A stretch of 64,000 nucleotides of DNA from Nocardioides sp. SLBN-35 (GCF_006715725.1 NZ_VFNU01000001.1:5084001-5148000); one strand, 5' to 3'. Counted from the first letter of the stretch, positions 42,735-51,774 are shown. Notes: generated from the sequence alone by a model not told the origin. A program made the numbers and translations.

Positions 42735-43427
42735 ATGACGTTCCGGGCCCTGCTCCTCGACCTGGACGACACCCTGGTCGACCACCGCGGCGCCTCGGAG
42801 CGGGGCCTGCGCGCGTGGCTGTCCGGGCTCGGGCTGGCGCAGACGCCGGACGAGCTGGAGCACCACGTCGAGCGCTGGTTCGTGCTCGAGGCGCGCCACT
42901 ACGAGCGCGCCCAGCGCGGCGAGGTGAGCTACGTCGAGCACCGGCGGGCCCGGATCCGCGACTTCCTGCCGGGCTGGGACCTGGCCGACGACACTCTCGC
43001 CGACGACGTCTACGCCGGCTTCCTCGGCTGCTACCGGGCCGCCTGGCGGGCCTTCGACGACGCGGCCGCGGCAATCGGGCGTGCCCGTGCCGCGGGCCTG
43101 CCGGTCGGCATCCTCACCAACGGCCAGCTGCCCATCCAGACCGAGAAGCTGCGCCGCACCGGGCTGCTCCGCGCCGACGTACCCGTGTTCGCGTCCTCCG
43201 CGCTGCCGGCCGCCAAGCCCGACCCGCGCTCCTACCTGACCGCCTGCGCGTCCCTCGGCGCCGAGCCTGCCACGACCCTCATGGTCGGAGACTCGCTGCG
43301 CCACGACGTCGTCGGCGCCCAGCGGGCCGGGCTGCAGGCCCGGCTGCTCGACCGCTACGGCCGCCACGACGCCCGCCGCACGGGCGTGCGGGTACGGACC
43401 GTGCGCAGCCTGGCCGAGGTCGCCTGA
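42735..43427 (+). CDS. HAD-superfamily hydrolase
   Basis: 230 residues from the ATG at 42735. Motif I LLLDLDDTLVD (about 6-16), motif II GILTNGQ, the motif III lysine in AAKPDPRSY, and motif IV MVGDSLRHDV are intact, with a helical cap between I and II. A small-molecule phosphatase or dehalogenase-like enzyme of unknown substrate. 54 bp after trpS. Confidence 0.88.
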   Translation: MTFRALLLDLDDTLVDHRGASERGLRAWLSGLGLAQTPDELEHHVERWFVLEARHYERAQRGEVSYVEHRRARIRDFLPGWDLADDTLADDVYAGFLGCYRAAWRAFDDAAAAIGRARAAGLPVGILTNGQLPIQTEKLRRTGLLRADVPVFASSALPAAKPDPRSYLTACASLGAEPATTLMVGDSLRHDVVGAQRAGLQARLLDRYGRHDARRTGVRVRTVRSLAEVA

Positions 43428-43442
43428 ACGGCGCGGACCGGC

Positions 43443-43928
43443 TCATCGCTCCGTGACCACCAGCGCCCATGCCAGCAGGCCGAAGGCGCCGGTGGCCAGG
43501 ACGGTGCGGATCACGTTCGACGCGACCCAGCGGGCCTCGTCGAACGCCTGCCGGGCGGCCGCCACGTCGATCCGCAAGGGGTCGCCGGCGGCCTTGAGGG
43601 CGTCGTTGAGGGGCACGTTGACCGCCAGCGTCAGCACGAACGCGACGAGGTAGAGGGCGAGGGCGGTCGCGACCCAGACGAAGGCGTCGGTCCGGAAGGC
43701 GCTGGCGGCCGCGGTGGCGGTCAGCAGGAGCGCTCCCATGAAGCAGCCGCCGATGAACCAGGGATTCATGATCGCCCGGTCCATCTCCTGGAAGGACCAG
43801 ACGAACGTGCGGTCGTCGGTGCGCGCGAGGCCGGGCATGACGGTGTGGGCGTAGAGGGCGAAGGCGCCGGCGGTCAGGCCCATCGAGACCGTGGCGGCCA
43901 GCAGGCTGAGGATGCGGAGGGTGGACAT
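43443..43928 (-). CDS. DUF1772 membrane protein
   Basis: 161 residues with four hydrophobic helices (first about 5-25), opening MSTLRILSLLAATVSMGLTAG, and a conserved NVPLND segment in the loop after helix three, typical of DUF1772 (anthrone-oxygenase-like). It diverges from an AraC-family gene, a frequent pairing, with a palindromic element between them. Function unknown. Confidence 0.82.
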   Translation of the reverse strand: MSTLRILSLLAATVSMGLTAGAFALYAHTVMPGLARTDDRTFVWSFQEMDRAIMNPWFIGGCFMGALLLTATAAASAFRTDAFVWVATALALYLVAFVLTLAVNVPLNDALKAAGDPLRIDVAAARQAFDEARWVASNVIRTVLATGAFGLLAWALVVTER

Positions 43929-43996
43929 GGCTCCATCCCACCGGCTCGCAGCGAGTCGTGACATCGCCGAGACGCTCGACTGCATACGCGATCGTC

Positions 43997-44164
43997 CTAG
44001 TGTCCTGTCCGGTTGAAGCGCTGACATAGTCGGTGGTCCTGGTGCGTGCATCGCAAGGCGCCGTCGCGCAGCCATACCGGGTCGTCTCGCAAGCGTCGGC
44101 AACGCCGCGAGGTGCGTGCCAGGGCCGCCGAATATGGCGGCGAATCATCCGGACAGGACACTAG
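43997..44164. repeat. Palindromic element, copy B (MITE-like)
   Basis: 168 bp with perfect 16-bp ends CTAGTGTCCTGTCCGG and its complement (43997-44012, 44149-44164), imperfectly palindromic further in. The core (about 44027-44121) contains GGTGCGTGCATCGCAAGGCG and, at the far side, CGTCGGCAACGCCGC then AGGTGCGTGCC, strongly similar to the reverse complement of 58375-58526. It occupies the divergent promoter region of the DUF1772 and AraC genes. Confidence 0.82.
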
Positions 44165-44183
44165 CCTTCCCTAGGCTCTCTCC

Positions 44184-45116
44184 ATGGACGCACTCGGCGC
44201 TCTGCTCAGCGGGCCCCGCGCACAGGACGCGTTCCTGCTGCGGGCGGTGCTCGAGCCACCCTGGTCGATCCGGATCGAGGACGAGGCGCCGCTCACCGTG
44301 CTCACCGTGGTGCGCGGCTCGGCGTGGCTCGCTCCCGAGGGGCAGGAGCCGACGTGGCTGGGGCCGCGCGACGTACTCGTCGCCCGCGGGCCCGACCCCT
44401 ACACGATGGCCGACGCGCCCAGCACGCCCGTGCAGACGATCATCCACCCCGGCCAGCGCTGCACGACGCTGTACGGCGAGGAGCTGGCCGAGAAGCTGGC
44501 CCTCGGCGTGCGCAGCTGGGGCAACAGCCCCGACGGCGGGACGGTCATGCTGATCGGCACCTACCAGCTCGCCGGCGAGGTCAGCCGTCGCCTTCTCGAC
44601 GCGCTACCCCGCTCGCTCGTGCTCCGCGGCGACGAGTGGGACTGCCCGATCATCGACCTGCTGGCGGCCGAGATCGTCAAGGACGCCCCGGGCCAGGAGT
44701 CCGTCCTCGACCGGATGCTCGACCTGCTGCTGATCTCCGCGCTGCGCGCGTGGTTCGCCCGTCCGGACGCCCGCGCGCCGAGCTGGTACCGGGCCAACGG
44801 CGACCCCGTGGTCGGCCGGGCGCTCCGCCTGCTCCACAACAACCCCGAGCACCCCTGGACCGTCGCCGACCTCGCCCAGCGCACCGGCATCTCCCGTGCC
44901 GCCCTCGCCCGTCGCTTCACAGCCCTCGTCGGCGAACCCCCGATGGCCTACCTGACGGGCTGGCGGATCGCCCTGGCCGCCGACCTCCTCCACGAGCCCG
45001 GCGCCACCCTCGAGGCCGTCGCACGCCAGGTCGGCTACAGCACCCCGTTCGCGCTGAGCACCGCCTTCAAGCGGGTCCGCGGCATCTCCCCCGCCGACCA
45101 CCGCCGCGCCTCATAG
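44184..45116 (+). CDS. AraC-family regulator with N-terminal cupin domain
   Basis: 310 residues. A cupin_6-type sensor domain (about 1-180, opening MDALGALLSGPRAQDAFLL) and two C-terminal helix-turn-helices (about 210-300: WTVADLAQRTGISRAALARRF and LEAVARQVGYSTPFALSTAFKR). It probably controls the divergent DUF1772 gene. The palindromic element ends 20 bp before the ATG and must contain or displace the promoter. Confidence 0.9.
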   Translation: MDALGALLSGPRAQDAFLLRAVLEPPWSIRIEDEAPLTVLTVVRGSAWLAPEGQEPTWLGPRDVLVARGPDPYTMADAPSTPVQTIIHPGQRCTTLYGEELAEKLALGVRSWGNSPDGGTVMLIGTYQLAGEVSRRLLDALPRSLVLRGDEWDCPIIDLLAAEIVKDAPGQESVLDRMLDLLLISALRAWFARPDARAPSWYRANGDPVVGRALRLLHNNPEHPWTVADLAQRTGISRAALARRFTALVGEPPMAYLTGWRIALAADLLHEPGATLEAVARQVGYSTPFALSTAFKRVRGISPADHRRAS

Positions 45117-45148
45117 TGGTGTGGCGCCGAGGGGCCGGGCCCGGAACC

Positions 45149-45967
45149 CTAGGAGCCGAGCTCGCGCGAGCGGTCGCGGGCCGCTTCGAGAGCGGCGAGG
45201 AAGGCCGCGCGCACCCGGTGCACCTCGAGCTCACGCAGGGCCGCGGCCGTCGTACCGCCCGGCGAGGTGACCTGCTCGCGCAGCACGGCCGGGTGCTCGC
45301 CGGTCTCGCGCAGCATGGTCGCCGAGCCGACCAGGGTCTGGATGACCAGCTCCTGGGCGATGGTGCGCGGCAGGCCCAGGTGGACGCCGGCCTCGATCAT
45401 CGACTCGACCACGAAGAAGACGTACGCCGGCCCGGAGCCGCTGATCGCGGTCACGGCGTCCTGCTGCTTCTCCGGCACCTGGACCACGCGGCCGACCGAC
45501 GCCATCAGCTCCTCGGCCTCGGCGAGGTGGCTCTCGTCGCAGTGGGTGCCGGGCGAGATCGCGGCCATGCCCTGGTCGACGAGCGCGGGGGTGTTGGGCA
45601 TGACCCGGACGACCGCGACGCCGTCGGGCACGTGGGCCTCGACGAAGCCGGTGGTGATGCCGGCGGCGAGGGAGACGAGGAGCTGGCCGGGGAGCAGGGC
45701 GGGGGCGAGCTCGGTGAGCACGTCGGCCATGTCCTGCGGCTTGACGACCAGCAGCACGGTGTCAGCCGTGGCGGCCTCGGTGACGTCGTCGACCACGCGG
45801 ACGCCGTACCTCTCCGCGAGCTCGGCGGCACGCTCGGGCCGCTTCTCGACGACCACGAGCGACTCGGCGCTCCGGCCGGCCCGGATCAGGCCGGACAGCA
45901 GGGTCTCCCCCATCACACCGGCACCGATGACTGCGGTCCGCTTCTCGCCCACGCCCTGCTCACTCAT
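45149..45967 (-). CDS. proC: Pyrroline-5-carboxylate reductase
   Basis: 272 residues. It reduces P5C to proline. The NAD(P) motif AVIGAGVMGETLLSGL (about 12-27), VVKPQD and the signature AISGSGPAYVFFVVESM (about 172-188), and TSPGGTTAAAL near the C terminus are all there. The ATG at 45967 overlaps the proline dehydrogenase stop (ATGA). Confidence 0.95.
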   Translation of the reverse strand: MSEQGVGEKRTAVIGAGVMGETLLSGLIRAGRSAESLVVVEKRPERAAELAERYGVRVVDDVTEAATADTVLLVVKPQDMADVLTELAPALLPGQLLVSLAAGITTGFVEAHVPDGVAVVRVMPNTPALVDQGMAAISPGTHCDESHLAEAEELMASVGRVVQVPEKQQDAVTAISGSGPAYVFFVVESMIEAGVHLGLPRTIAQELVIQTLVGSATMLRETGEHPAVLREQVTSPGGTTAAALRELEVHRVRAAFLAALEAARDRSRELGS

Positions 45968-46785
45968 CCTCTGGAGACCAACGACGTGAGGAAGAGTCTC
46001 AGGTCGGCGGGACGCTCCGCCAGTCGTCCCACCAGGTAGCCGTGCCACGCGGCGCCGTACGGAACCAGCACCCGCACCTGCTCGCCGGTACCGGCCAGCC
46101 GCTGCTGCTCGGCCGACCTGACGCCGTACCGGAGCTGGAGCTCGTAGGTCGCGGGCGCGCGACCGTAGCGACTCGCGAGGGCGACCGCGATCTCGATCAG
46201 CCGCGGGTCGTGGGTCGCGATCACCGGATGCCCGGCGCCGTCGAGCAGGACCTTGAGGCAGCGCACATAGGCCTTGTCAGCCTCCGCAGCGTCCTCGCCC
46301 GCGCCGTGTTCGAGCCGGACCCGGCTGCCCGGCCCGGCCAGCGCCCGGCAGTCGTCCTCGGTGCGCGGGAGAGCCGCGTGCAGCTCCACGCCCACGCCGG
46401 GGAGCTCCGCGCGCAGGGCCGCGACCAGCGCCAGCCGCGCGTCCACGTCGGTGAGGTCCGCCCCGATCGTCACGGTCGCGCCGGCAGCGGCAGCGGTCCG
46501 GCAGATCCTGCGGGCCTCGTCGAGCGAGCACGTGCCGACGGTGATGTCGGTGCCGGCCGCGAGGCCGGCGTCGGAGAGCCGGTCGATCAACGTGAGGTGC
46601 TCGGCGACCACGGAGCCGCTCGGCTCCCCGAGTCGCTCGACGCCGGCCGCGAAGCCCGCGGCCCGCAGCTCACCGACGGCTCGCACCGCGTCGTCGACCC
46701 GCTCGCCCGCGACGTAGGCGCGCACGACCCGTCGGCCCACCGGGCTGCGGGACAGCAGCGTCAGGGAGTCCCGCAGCGGTCGCAT
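45964..46785 (-). CDS. Proline dehydrogenase
   Basis: 273 residues, a little shorter than the usual 300-320. A PRODH beta-alpha barrel: CLKVLLDG, ATHDPRLIEIA (about 185-195), YELQLRYGVR and the signature RVLVPYGAAWHGYLVGRLAERPADL near the end. It oxidises proline to P5C with FAD, the reverse of its neighbour ProC, and the two genes are coupled. The first 60 residues are less conserved, so activity is likely but not certain. Confidence 0.88.
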   Translation of the reverse strand: MRPLRDSLTLLSRSPVGRRVVRAYVAGERVDDAVRAVGELRAAGFAAGVERLGEPSGSVVAEHLTLIDRLSDAGLAAGTDITVGTCSLDEARRICRTAAAAGATVTIGADLTDVDARLALVAALRAELPGVGVELHAALPRTEDDCRALAGPGSRVRLEHGAGEDAAEADKAYVRCLKVLLDGAGHPVIATHDPRLIEIAVALASRYGRAPATYELQLRYGVRSAEQQRLAGTGEQVRVLVPYGAAWHGYLVGRLAERPADLRLFLTSLVSRG

Positions 46786-46818
46786 TCCCCAAAAGTAGGG
46801 GGTGTCGGGTGAACCCGA

Positions 46819-47553
46819 TCAGTCGGTACGACGCCGGAGCGTCGCCGCACCGAGGGCGAGGGCGGCGACCGCGAACGCCACCACGATCCCGACGTCACGC
46901 CACACCTCGCCGGCGCGGGTCGTGGTCGCGAGGTGCTCCATCGCGTCGACCGCCCAGGTCAGCGGCATCACGTCGGCGACCTTCTCGAGCACCTGCGGCA
47001 GCCGGTCGCGGGGCACGATCAGCCCGCAGAGCAGGATCTGCGGCACCACGATCGCCGGCAGGAACTGGACGGCCTGGAACTCGGTGCGGGCGAAGGCGGA
47101 GACGAACAGGCCCAGCGCCGTACCGAGGACGGCGTCGACCACGCCCACGAGGACGAGCAGTGCGTCGGGGCCGCGCAGGTCGAGGTCGAGCAGCCCGATC
47201 GCCACGCCCGCGGCCAGCGCCGCCTGCACGGCGGCGATCGCGCCGAAGGCGAGCGCGTAGCCGACCAGGAAGTCGAGGCGGCCCATCGGCATCGTGAAGA
47301 GCCGCTCCAAGGTGCCGCCCGACCGCTCGCGCAGCGTGGTGATGCTGGTGACGAGGAACATCACGAAGAACGGGAAGATCGCCAACAGGGCGGGCCCGAT
47401 CCGGTCGAAGACGAACGGCTGGTCCTGGAAGATCCACCACAGCAGGGCCTGCAGCAGGCATGGGAGCACGAGCAGCATCGCGAGGGTGCGGTGGTCGCGG
47501 CGCAGCTGGGTGAGGACCCGTACGGCGATCGCCAGGGTCACCCGGGGCGTCAT
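46819..47553 (-). CDS. ABC-2 type transporter permease
   Basis: 244 residues with six hydrophobic segments and the cytosolic loop LRERSGGTLERLFTMPM (about 78-94) typical of ABC-2 exporters. It pairs with the ATPase gene upstream (ATGA overlap, 47550-47553). Likely a drug or polymer exporter regulated by the TetR gene. Confidence 0.88.
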   Translation of the reverse strand: MTPRVTLAIAVRVLTQLRRDHRTLAMLLVLPCLLQALLWWIFQDQPFVFDRIGPALLAIFPFFVMFLVTSITTLRERSGGTLERLFTMPMGRLDFLVGYALAFGAIAAVQAALAAGVAIGLLDLDLRGPDALLVLVGVVDAVLGTALGLFVSAFARTEFQAVQFLPAIVVPQILLCGLIVPRDRLPQVLEKVADVMPLTWAVDAMEHLATTTRAGEVWRDVGIVVAFAVAALALGAATLRRRTD

Positions 47554-48266
47554 GCCGCATCCCCGTGCTCGACGAGGGCGAGGAACGCCGACTCGATGTC
47601 GTCCGCGCCCTGCGACTCCTTGATCTCGGTGGGCGTGCCGTGGGCGATGATCCGGCCCTCGCGCATCAGCAGCAGCGTGTCGCAGCGCTCCGCCTCGTCC
47701 ATCACGTGGCTGGACACCAGGACCGCCGTACCGGCCTCGGCGATGCGGTGGAAGAGCGCCCACAGGTCGCGCCGCAGCACGGGGTCGAGGCCGACGGTCG
47801 GCTCGTCGAGCACGAGCAGCGCGGGGCTGCCGAGCAGCGCCACGGCCAGCCCGACGCGCGAGCGCTGGCCGCCGCTGAGCCGGCCGACGACGGCGTCGCG
47901 GTGGCTGCTCAGGTCGACCGACGCCAGGGCATCCTCGGCCGCGGCGGTCGGCAGGCCCAGCACGCGGGCGAAGAAGCGGAGGTTCTCGAGGACGGTCAGG
48001 TCGTCGTACACGCTGGAGGACTGGGTCTGGTAGCCGATCCGGTCGCGCAGCGGTGCGCTGCCCGCCGCCTCGCCGAGCACGGTGACGTCACCCGCGGCCA
48101 CCCGCTGGACGCCGACGATCGAGCGCAGCAGCGTGGACTTCCCGCAGCCGGACGGGCCGAGCAGGCCGGTGACGCCGGCGCCGACGGACAGGTCGAGACC
48201 GTCGATCACCGTCGTCCCGCCGCGCACCACACGGAGGCCGGCGATCTCGACGACGGAATTCATCAT
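47550..48266 (-). CDS. ABC transporter ATP-binding protein
   Basis: 238 residues from the ATG at 48266 (an adjacent ATG at 48263 is equally good). Walker A GPSGCGKST, Q-loop YQTQS, signature LSGGQRSR, Walker B LLVLDEPT and the switch His in VSSHVMDE are intact, as in DrrA/CcmA-type exporters. No ribosome site precedes the start, but a TATTCA-like -10 lies about 6 bases before it, so a leaderless transcript is possible. Confidence 0.9.
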   Translation of the reverse strand: MMNSVVEIAGLRVVRGGTTVIDGLDLSVGAGVTGLLGPSGCGKSTLLRSIVGVQRVAAGDVTVLGEAAGSAPLRDRIGYQTQSSSVYDDLTVLENLRFFARVLGLPTAAAEDALASVDLSSHRDAVVGRLSGGQRSRVGLAVALLGSPALLVLDEPTVGLDPVLRRDLWALFHRIAEAGTAVLVSSHVMDEAERCDTLLLMREGRIIAHGTPTEIKESQGADDIESAFLALVEHGDAA

Positions 48267-48305
48267 GTGTTGAATAATGCGCCTCCGCGACGGCACGCGC
48301 AAGGG

Positions 48306-48896
48306 TCAGGGGAGGGGTCCGGCGAGGAAGCCGTCCAGCACCGGGGCGTACGCCGCCACCAGGGCGTCGACGTCCATCGCGACGATCGCGTCGGCACGCA
48401 CGACGTACCGCAGCACGATCACCCCGATGACCTGGCTCGCCACCAGCTGCATCCGTCGCTCGGGCGCGTCGATCCCGAGCGCCTGGCCGAGCGGCACCAG
48501 CACCACCGGCACGAACCCGCCGCGGAACAGGGCGTCGCCGCCGGGCTCGATCAGCCGCCGCACCATCGCCAGCAGGGCCGGCCGGGTCGCGGCGTCGTCC
48601 CACACGCCGATCAGCGCGCGCAGCAGCCGCTCGCCGGCGCCCTCGACCGGGCCGACCACCTGCTCGGCGAGCACCGCGCGCGGGTCGACGGGCAGCTCGA
48701 GCGCGGCCACGAACAGGTCGTCCTTCGAGCCGAAGTAGTGGTGCACCAGCGCCGGGTCCACGCCCGCGTCGCCCGCGACCCCGCGGATCGTCGTACCGGT
48801 GAACCCGGACTCCGCGAACCGGGCGCGAGCCGCCGAGAGGATGGCGGCGCGGGTGTCCGGGTTGCCGCGCCGGCGGCCCCGCGTCGTCGCGGTCAC
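48306..48896 (-). CDS. TetR-family regulator of the ABC exporter
   Basis: 196 residues from a GTG at 48896 overlapping the upstream gene stop. The HTH IRGVAGDAGVDPALVHHYFGSKDDLF (about 36-61) is standard. It ends 40 bp before the ABC genes, in the same direction, and is the obvious candidate to control them. The C-terminal domain resembles TetR_C_17-like helices. Confidence 0.88.
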   Translation of the reverse strand: MTATTRGRRRGNPDTRAAILSAARARFAESGFTGTTIRGVAGDAGVDPALVHHYFGSKDDLFVAALELPVDPRAVLAEQVVGPVEGAGERLLRALIGVWDDAATRPALLAMVRRLIEPGGDALFRGGFVPVVLVPLGQALGIDAPERRMQLVASQVIGVIVLRYVVRADAIVAMDVDALVAAYAPVLDGFLAGPLP

Positions 48897-49711
48897 GGAC
48901 CTTCCCCGGCGTCGGCGGGTACGGCGGTCAGGTGCTCGATCGCGAACTCGAGAGACTCGCGCAGGTCGGCCTCGCGCTCCTCGCGGGTCGTGCAGCGCCG
49001 GGTGTTGATCTCGAGCACCACCTCTCCGGCGAACCCGGTGGCCGCGAGGTGGCGCAGGAAGGCGTCGGCGCCCATGTCGCCGCGCCCGGGCACGAGGTGC
49101 TCGTCCTTGGCCGAGTCGGTGCCGTCGGTGAGATGGATGTGGCGCAGCCGCGGGCCGAGCCGCTCGGCCATCGCGACCGGGTCGGACTGCGCGATCGCCG
49201 CGTGGGACAGGTCGATCGTGGTGTTGGCGTAGGGCTCCGCGGAGGGATCCCAGCCGGGGAGGTACATCTCGAGGCGGCGGCGCGATGCCCGCCACGGGTA
49301 CATGTTCTCGACGGCGAACGCGATGCCCGAGGACTCCTCCAGGGCGGCGATCCCGTTGACGAAGTCGCGGGCGTACTCCTTCTGCCAACGAAACGGCGGG
49401 TGCACGACGACGACCTCGGCGCCCACCTCCTTCGCCATCGCCGCCGAGCGCTCGAGCTTGCCCCACGGCTCGACGCCCCAGACCCGCTGCGTGAACAGCA
49501 GGCAGGGCGCGTGGATGGCGCTGATCGGGATGTCGTGGTGCTCGGAGAGCTGGCGTACGGCGTCGACCTGCTGCGACAGAGCGTCGATGCCGACCATCAC
49601 CTCGACCGCCTCGTAGCCGACGGCGGCGGCGTAGGTGAACGCGTGAGCCGTCGACTCCGGGTAGACCGAGCTCGTGGAGAGCCCGATCCGGGGACGGCCC
49701 CGCTCGCTCAT
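48893..49711 (-). CDS. Sugar phosphate isomerase/epimerase (TIM barrel)
   Basis: 272 residues, an AP endonuclease-2-like TIM barrel. Likely metal ligands are in VVVHPPF, AVENMYPW, DLSHAAI, RHIHLTDG and VLEINTR, so the metal site is complete. The start overlaps the ppx stop (ATGA). Rv0498 holds the equivalent place in M. tuberculosis (from memory). Substrate unknown. Confidence 0.87.
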   Translation of the reverse strand: MSERGRPRIGLSTSSVYPESTAHAFTYAAAVGYEAVEVMVGIDALSQQVDAVRQLSEHHDIPISAIHAPCLLFTQRVWGVEPWGKLERSAAMAKEVGAEVVVVHPPFRWQKEYARDFVNGIAALEESSGIAFAVENMYPWRASRRRLEMYLPGWDPSAEPYANTTIDLSHAAIAQSDPVAMAERLGPRLRHIHLTDGTDSAKDEHLVPGRGDMGADAFLRHLAATGFAGEVVLEINTRRCTTREEREADLRESLEFAIEHLTAVPADAGEGP

Positions 49712-50646
49712 GACGGGTCGTTGACGCTGAGCTTGTCGATCCGCTCGAGGATCACGCCCTCGCGCAGGGCCCACGGGCAGATCTCCAGCTCCGACAGGTC
49801 GAAGATGTCCATGCAGGCCTCGGCGACCAGCGCCCCCGGCACGATCTGGTGGGTGCGGCTCGGGGAGACGCCGGGCAGCGCGGCCAGCTCCTCGGGCGTC
49901 ATCGCGACCAGCTTGGGGATCCACTGGCGCAGCTCCGCCAGCGGCAGGGTCCGCGGCACGAGCGGGCCGTCGGCCGACGGCGCGGCGCCGCAGATCCGGG
50001 CCAGGGAGCGGAAGGTCTTCGAGGTCGCGGAGGCGCGGTGCGTCGTACCGGCACGCAGGAGGTGGCCGGCGTCGCGGGCGATGTCGGCCCGGATCCGGCG
50101 CCGGATCTGGCGCAGCTGCTCCTCGTCGGGCTGGGCCGCGAACTCCGCGCGTGCCAGCCGGGCGGCCCCCAACGGCAGGGACCACGCGACGTCGGGGCGC
50201 TCGTCGGAGCCGGCCGCGATCTCCAGCGAGCCGCCGCCGATGTCGAACACCGCGAGCCGGCCGGCCGACCAGCCGAACCAGCGTCGTACGGCGAGGAAGG
50301 TCAGCCGCGCCTCGTCCTCGCCCGGCAGCACGGCGATCCGCACCCCCGTCTCGGCCTCGACGTGGGACAGCACCTGCTCGGAGTTGCCGGCGTCGCGGAC
50401 CGCGGAGGTCGCGAAGGAGAGCATCTCCTCGCAGCCCTTCTCCTCGGCCACCACCAGCGCCTGCGCGGTGAACGCGGTCAGCGCGGCGATCCCGGTCGGC
50501 GACACGTCGCCCTGGTCGTCGAGGTGCTCGGCCAGCCGCAGCGGCTCCTTGTAGGAGTACGCCGGCAGCGGCGCCGCACCTCCGTGGGCGTCGACCACCA
50601 GGAGGTGGCCGGTGTTCGAGCCGATGTCGAGCACACCCAGACGCAT
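49708..50646 (-). CDS. ppx: Exopolyphosphatase/Ppx-GppA family protein
   Basis: 312 residues of the ASKHA fold. The first phosphate loop DIGSNTGHLLVVDA (6-19), the second VFDIGGGSLEIAAGS (about 137-151) and the catalytic Glu in PGEDEARLTF are present. The short, one-lobed form equals Ppx1/Ppx2 of mycobacteria (Rv0496) and would cut long-chain polyphosphate or hydrolyse (p)ppGpp. First gene of the leftward unit running at least to the TetR gene. Confidence 0.9.
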   Translation of the reverse strand: MRLGVLDIGSNTGHLLVVDAHGGAAPLPAYSYKEPLRLAEHLDDQGDVSPTGIAALTAFTAQALVVAEEKGCEEMLSFATSAVRDAGNSEQVLSHVEAETGVRIAVLPGEDEARLTFLAVRRWFGWSAGRLAVFDIGGGSLEIAAGSDERPDVAWSLPLGAARLARAEFAAQPDEEQLRQIRRRIRADIARDAGHLLRAGTTHRASATSKTFRSLARICGAAPSADGPLVPRTLPLAELRQWIPKLVAMTPEELAALPGVSPSRTHQIVPGALVAEACMDIFDLSELEICPWALREGVILERIDKLSVNDPS

Positions 50647-50705
50647 GTGTCCACGGTACTAGTCAGGAGCGCGCCCACGACCACACGGCCACTACTGTGG
50701 GGTGA

Positions 50706-51467
50706 GTGCCTGAGGTCCCGCTCGACTTCCCCCGTGCGTGGGTGGAGTTCACCAATCCGGCCGACGAGTCCGAGGTCCTCAAGTGCGACCTCACCTGGCT
50801 CACGTCGTCCTTCACCTGCATCTTCGGCAGCGGCTGCGCCGGCATCTACGCCGACTCGCCCGACGTCGGCTGCTGCACCCTCGGCGCGCACTTCGCCGAC
50901 AAGGCCGACGAGAAGCGGGTCGCGGGCTTCGTCGAGCAGCTGACCCCGGCGCACTGGCAGTCCCACCCGGGCCGCCCGGTCAAGCGCAAGGACTGGGTCG
51001 AGAAGGACGAGGACGGCGAGCGGAAGACCCGCATGCACGAGGTCGACGGCCAGCGCTCGTGCGTGTTCTCGAACCGCCCCGGCTTCGCCGGCGGCGCGGG
51101 CTGCGCGCTGCACGGGCTCGCTCTCGAGCTCGGCCGCAACCCGCTGGAGACCAAGCCTGACGTGTGCTGGCAGCTGCCCATCCGGCGTACCTTCCGCGAG
51201 ATCGAGCGGATGGACGGGTCGTCGTACGTCGAGGTCACCATCACCGAGTACGACCGCCGCGGCTGGGGGCCGGGCGGGCACGACCTGGACTGGTACTGCT
51301 CCGGCAACACCGAGGCACACGTCGGCGTCGAGCCGGTCTACGTCACCAACGAGGCCGAGCTCGTGGCGCTCATGGGGCACGAGGCCTACGTCGAGCTGGT
51401 GCGCCACTGCGAGGCTCATCTGCGCTCGCGATCGGCCCTCGCGCTGCATCCCGCGGACCCTCGCTGA
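50706..51467 (+). CDS. Cysteine-rich protein of unknown function
   Basis: 253 residues from a GTG at 50706. Nine cysteines, several grouped as TCIFGSGCAGI, GCCTLGAHF, GGAGCALHG and DWYCSGN, recall the Fe-S or zinc-binding pattern of YkgJ/DUF3109-like proteins. No membrane segment. It diverges from ppx (59 bp between the starts) and is followed by a palindromic element. Function not recognised. Confidence 0.75.
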   Translation: MPEVPLDFPRAWVEFTNPADESEVLKCDLTWLTSSFTCIFGSGCAGIYADSPDVGCCTLGAHFADKADEKRVAGFVEQLTPAHWQSHPGRPVKRKDWVEKDEDGERKTRMHEVDGQRSCVFSNRPGFAGGAGCALHGLALELGRNPLETKPDVCWQLPIRRTFREIERMDGSSYVEVTITEYDRRGWGPGGHDLDWYCSGNTEAHVGVEPVYVTNEAELVALMGHEAYVELVRHCEAHLRSRSALALHPADPR

Positions 51468-51475
51468 TCCAGCCG

Positions 51476-51683
51476 CTTGTAACTAAGGGTTACAGCACGA
51501 ATTCCAGCACCACAACGCCCGGGTAGTAGCAACAGCGCCCGGGTAGCCGCGCGCCGCCGCGAGCCGATGCCGCGCGGGACAGCCCAGATCGCAGTCGGCT
51601 CGTCCGCCCCATCTGCCCGGGCGCTGTTGCCACTACCTCGGTGCTGCTGCACCAAATTCGGCGCTGTAACCCTTAGTTACAAG
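51476..51683. repeat. Palindromic element, copy D (same architecture, other core)
   Basis: 208 bp whose ends form a perfect 21-bp inverted repeat (51476-51496, 51663-51683; outer bases CTTGTAACTAAGGGTTACAG) and remain complementary, with gaps, for about 70 bp. The inner arms carry CAACAGCGCCCGGG. It fills most of the 307-bp gene-free gap 51468-51774; otherwise I see nothing there. It shares architecture, not core, with the elements at 25439, 43997 and 58375. Confidence 0.78.
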
Positions 51684-51774
51684 TGGCCTCCGGGAGGCGC
51701 CGGCCACCTCTCGACATCAAGAGACAGCGACCCCGATTCGTCGGACCTCTCCGGGCATGCTCAGAATGTCTGGC

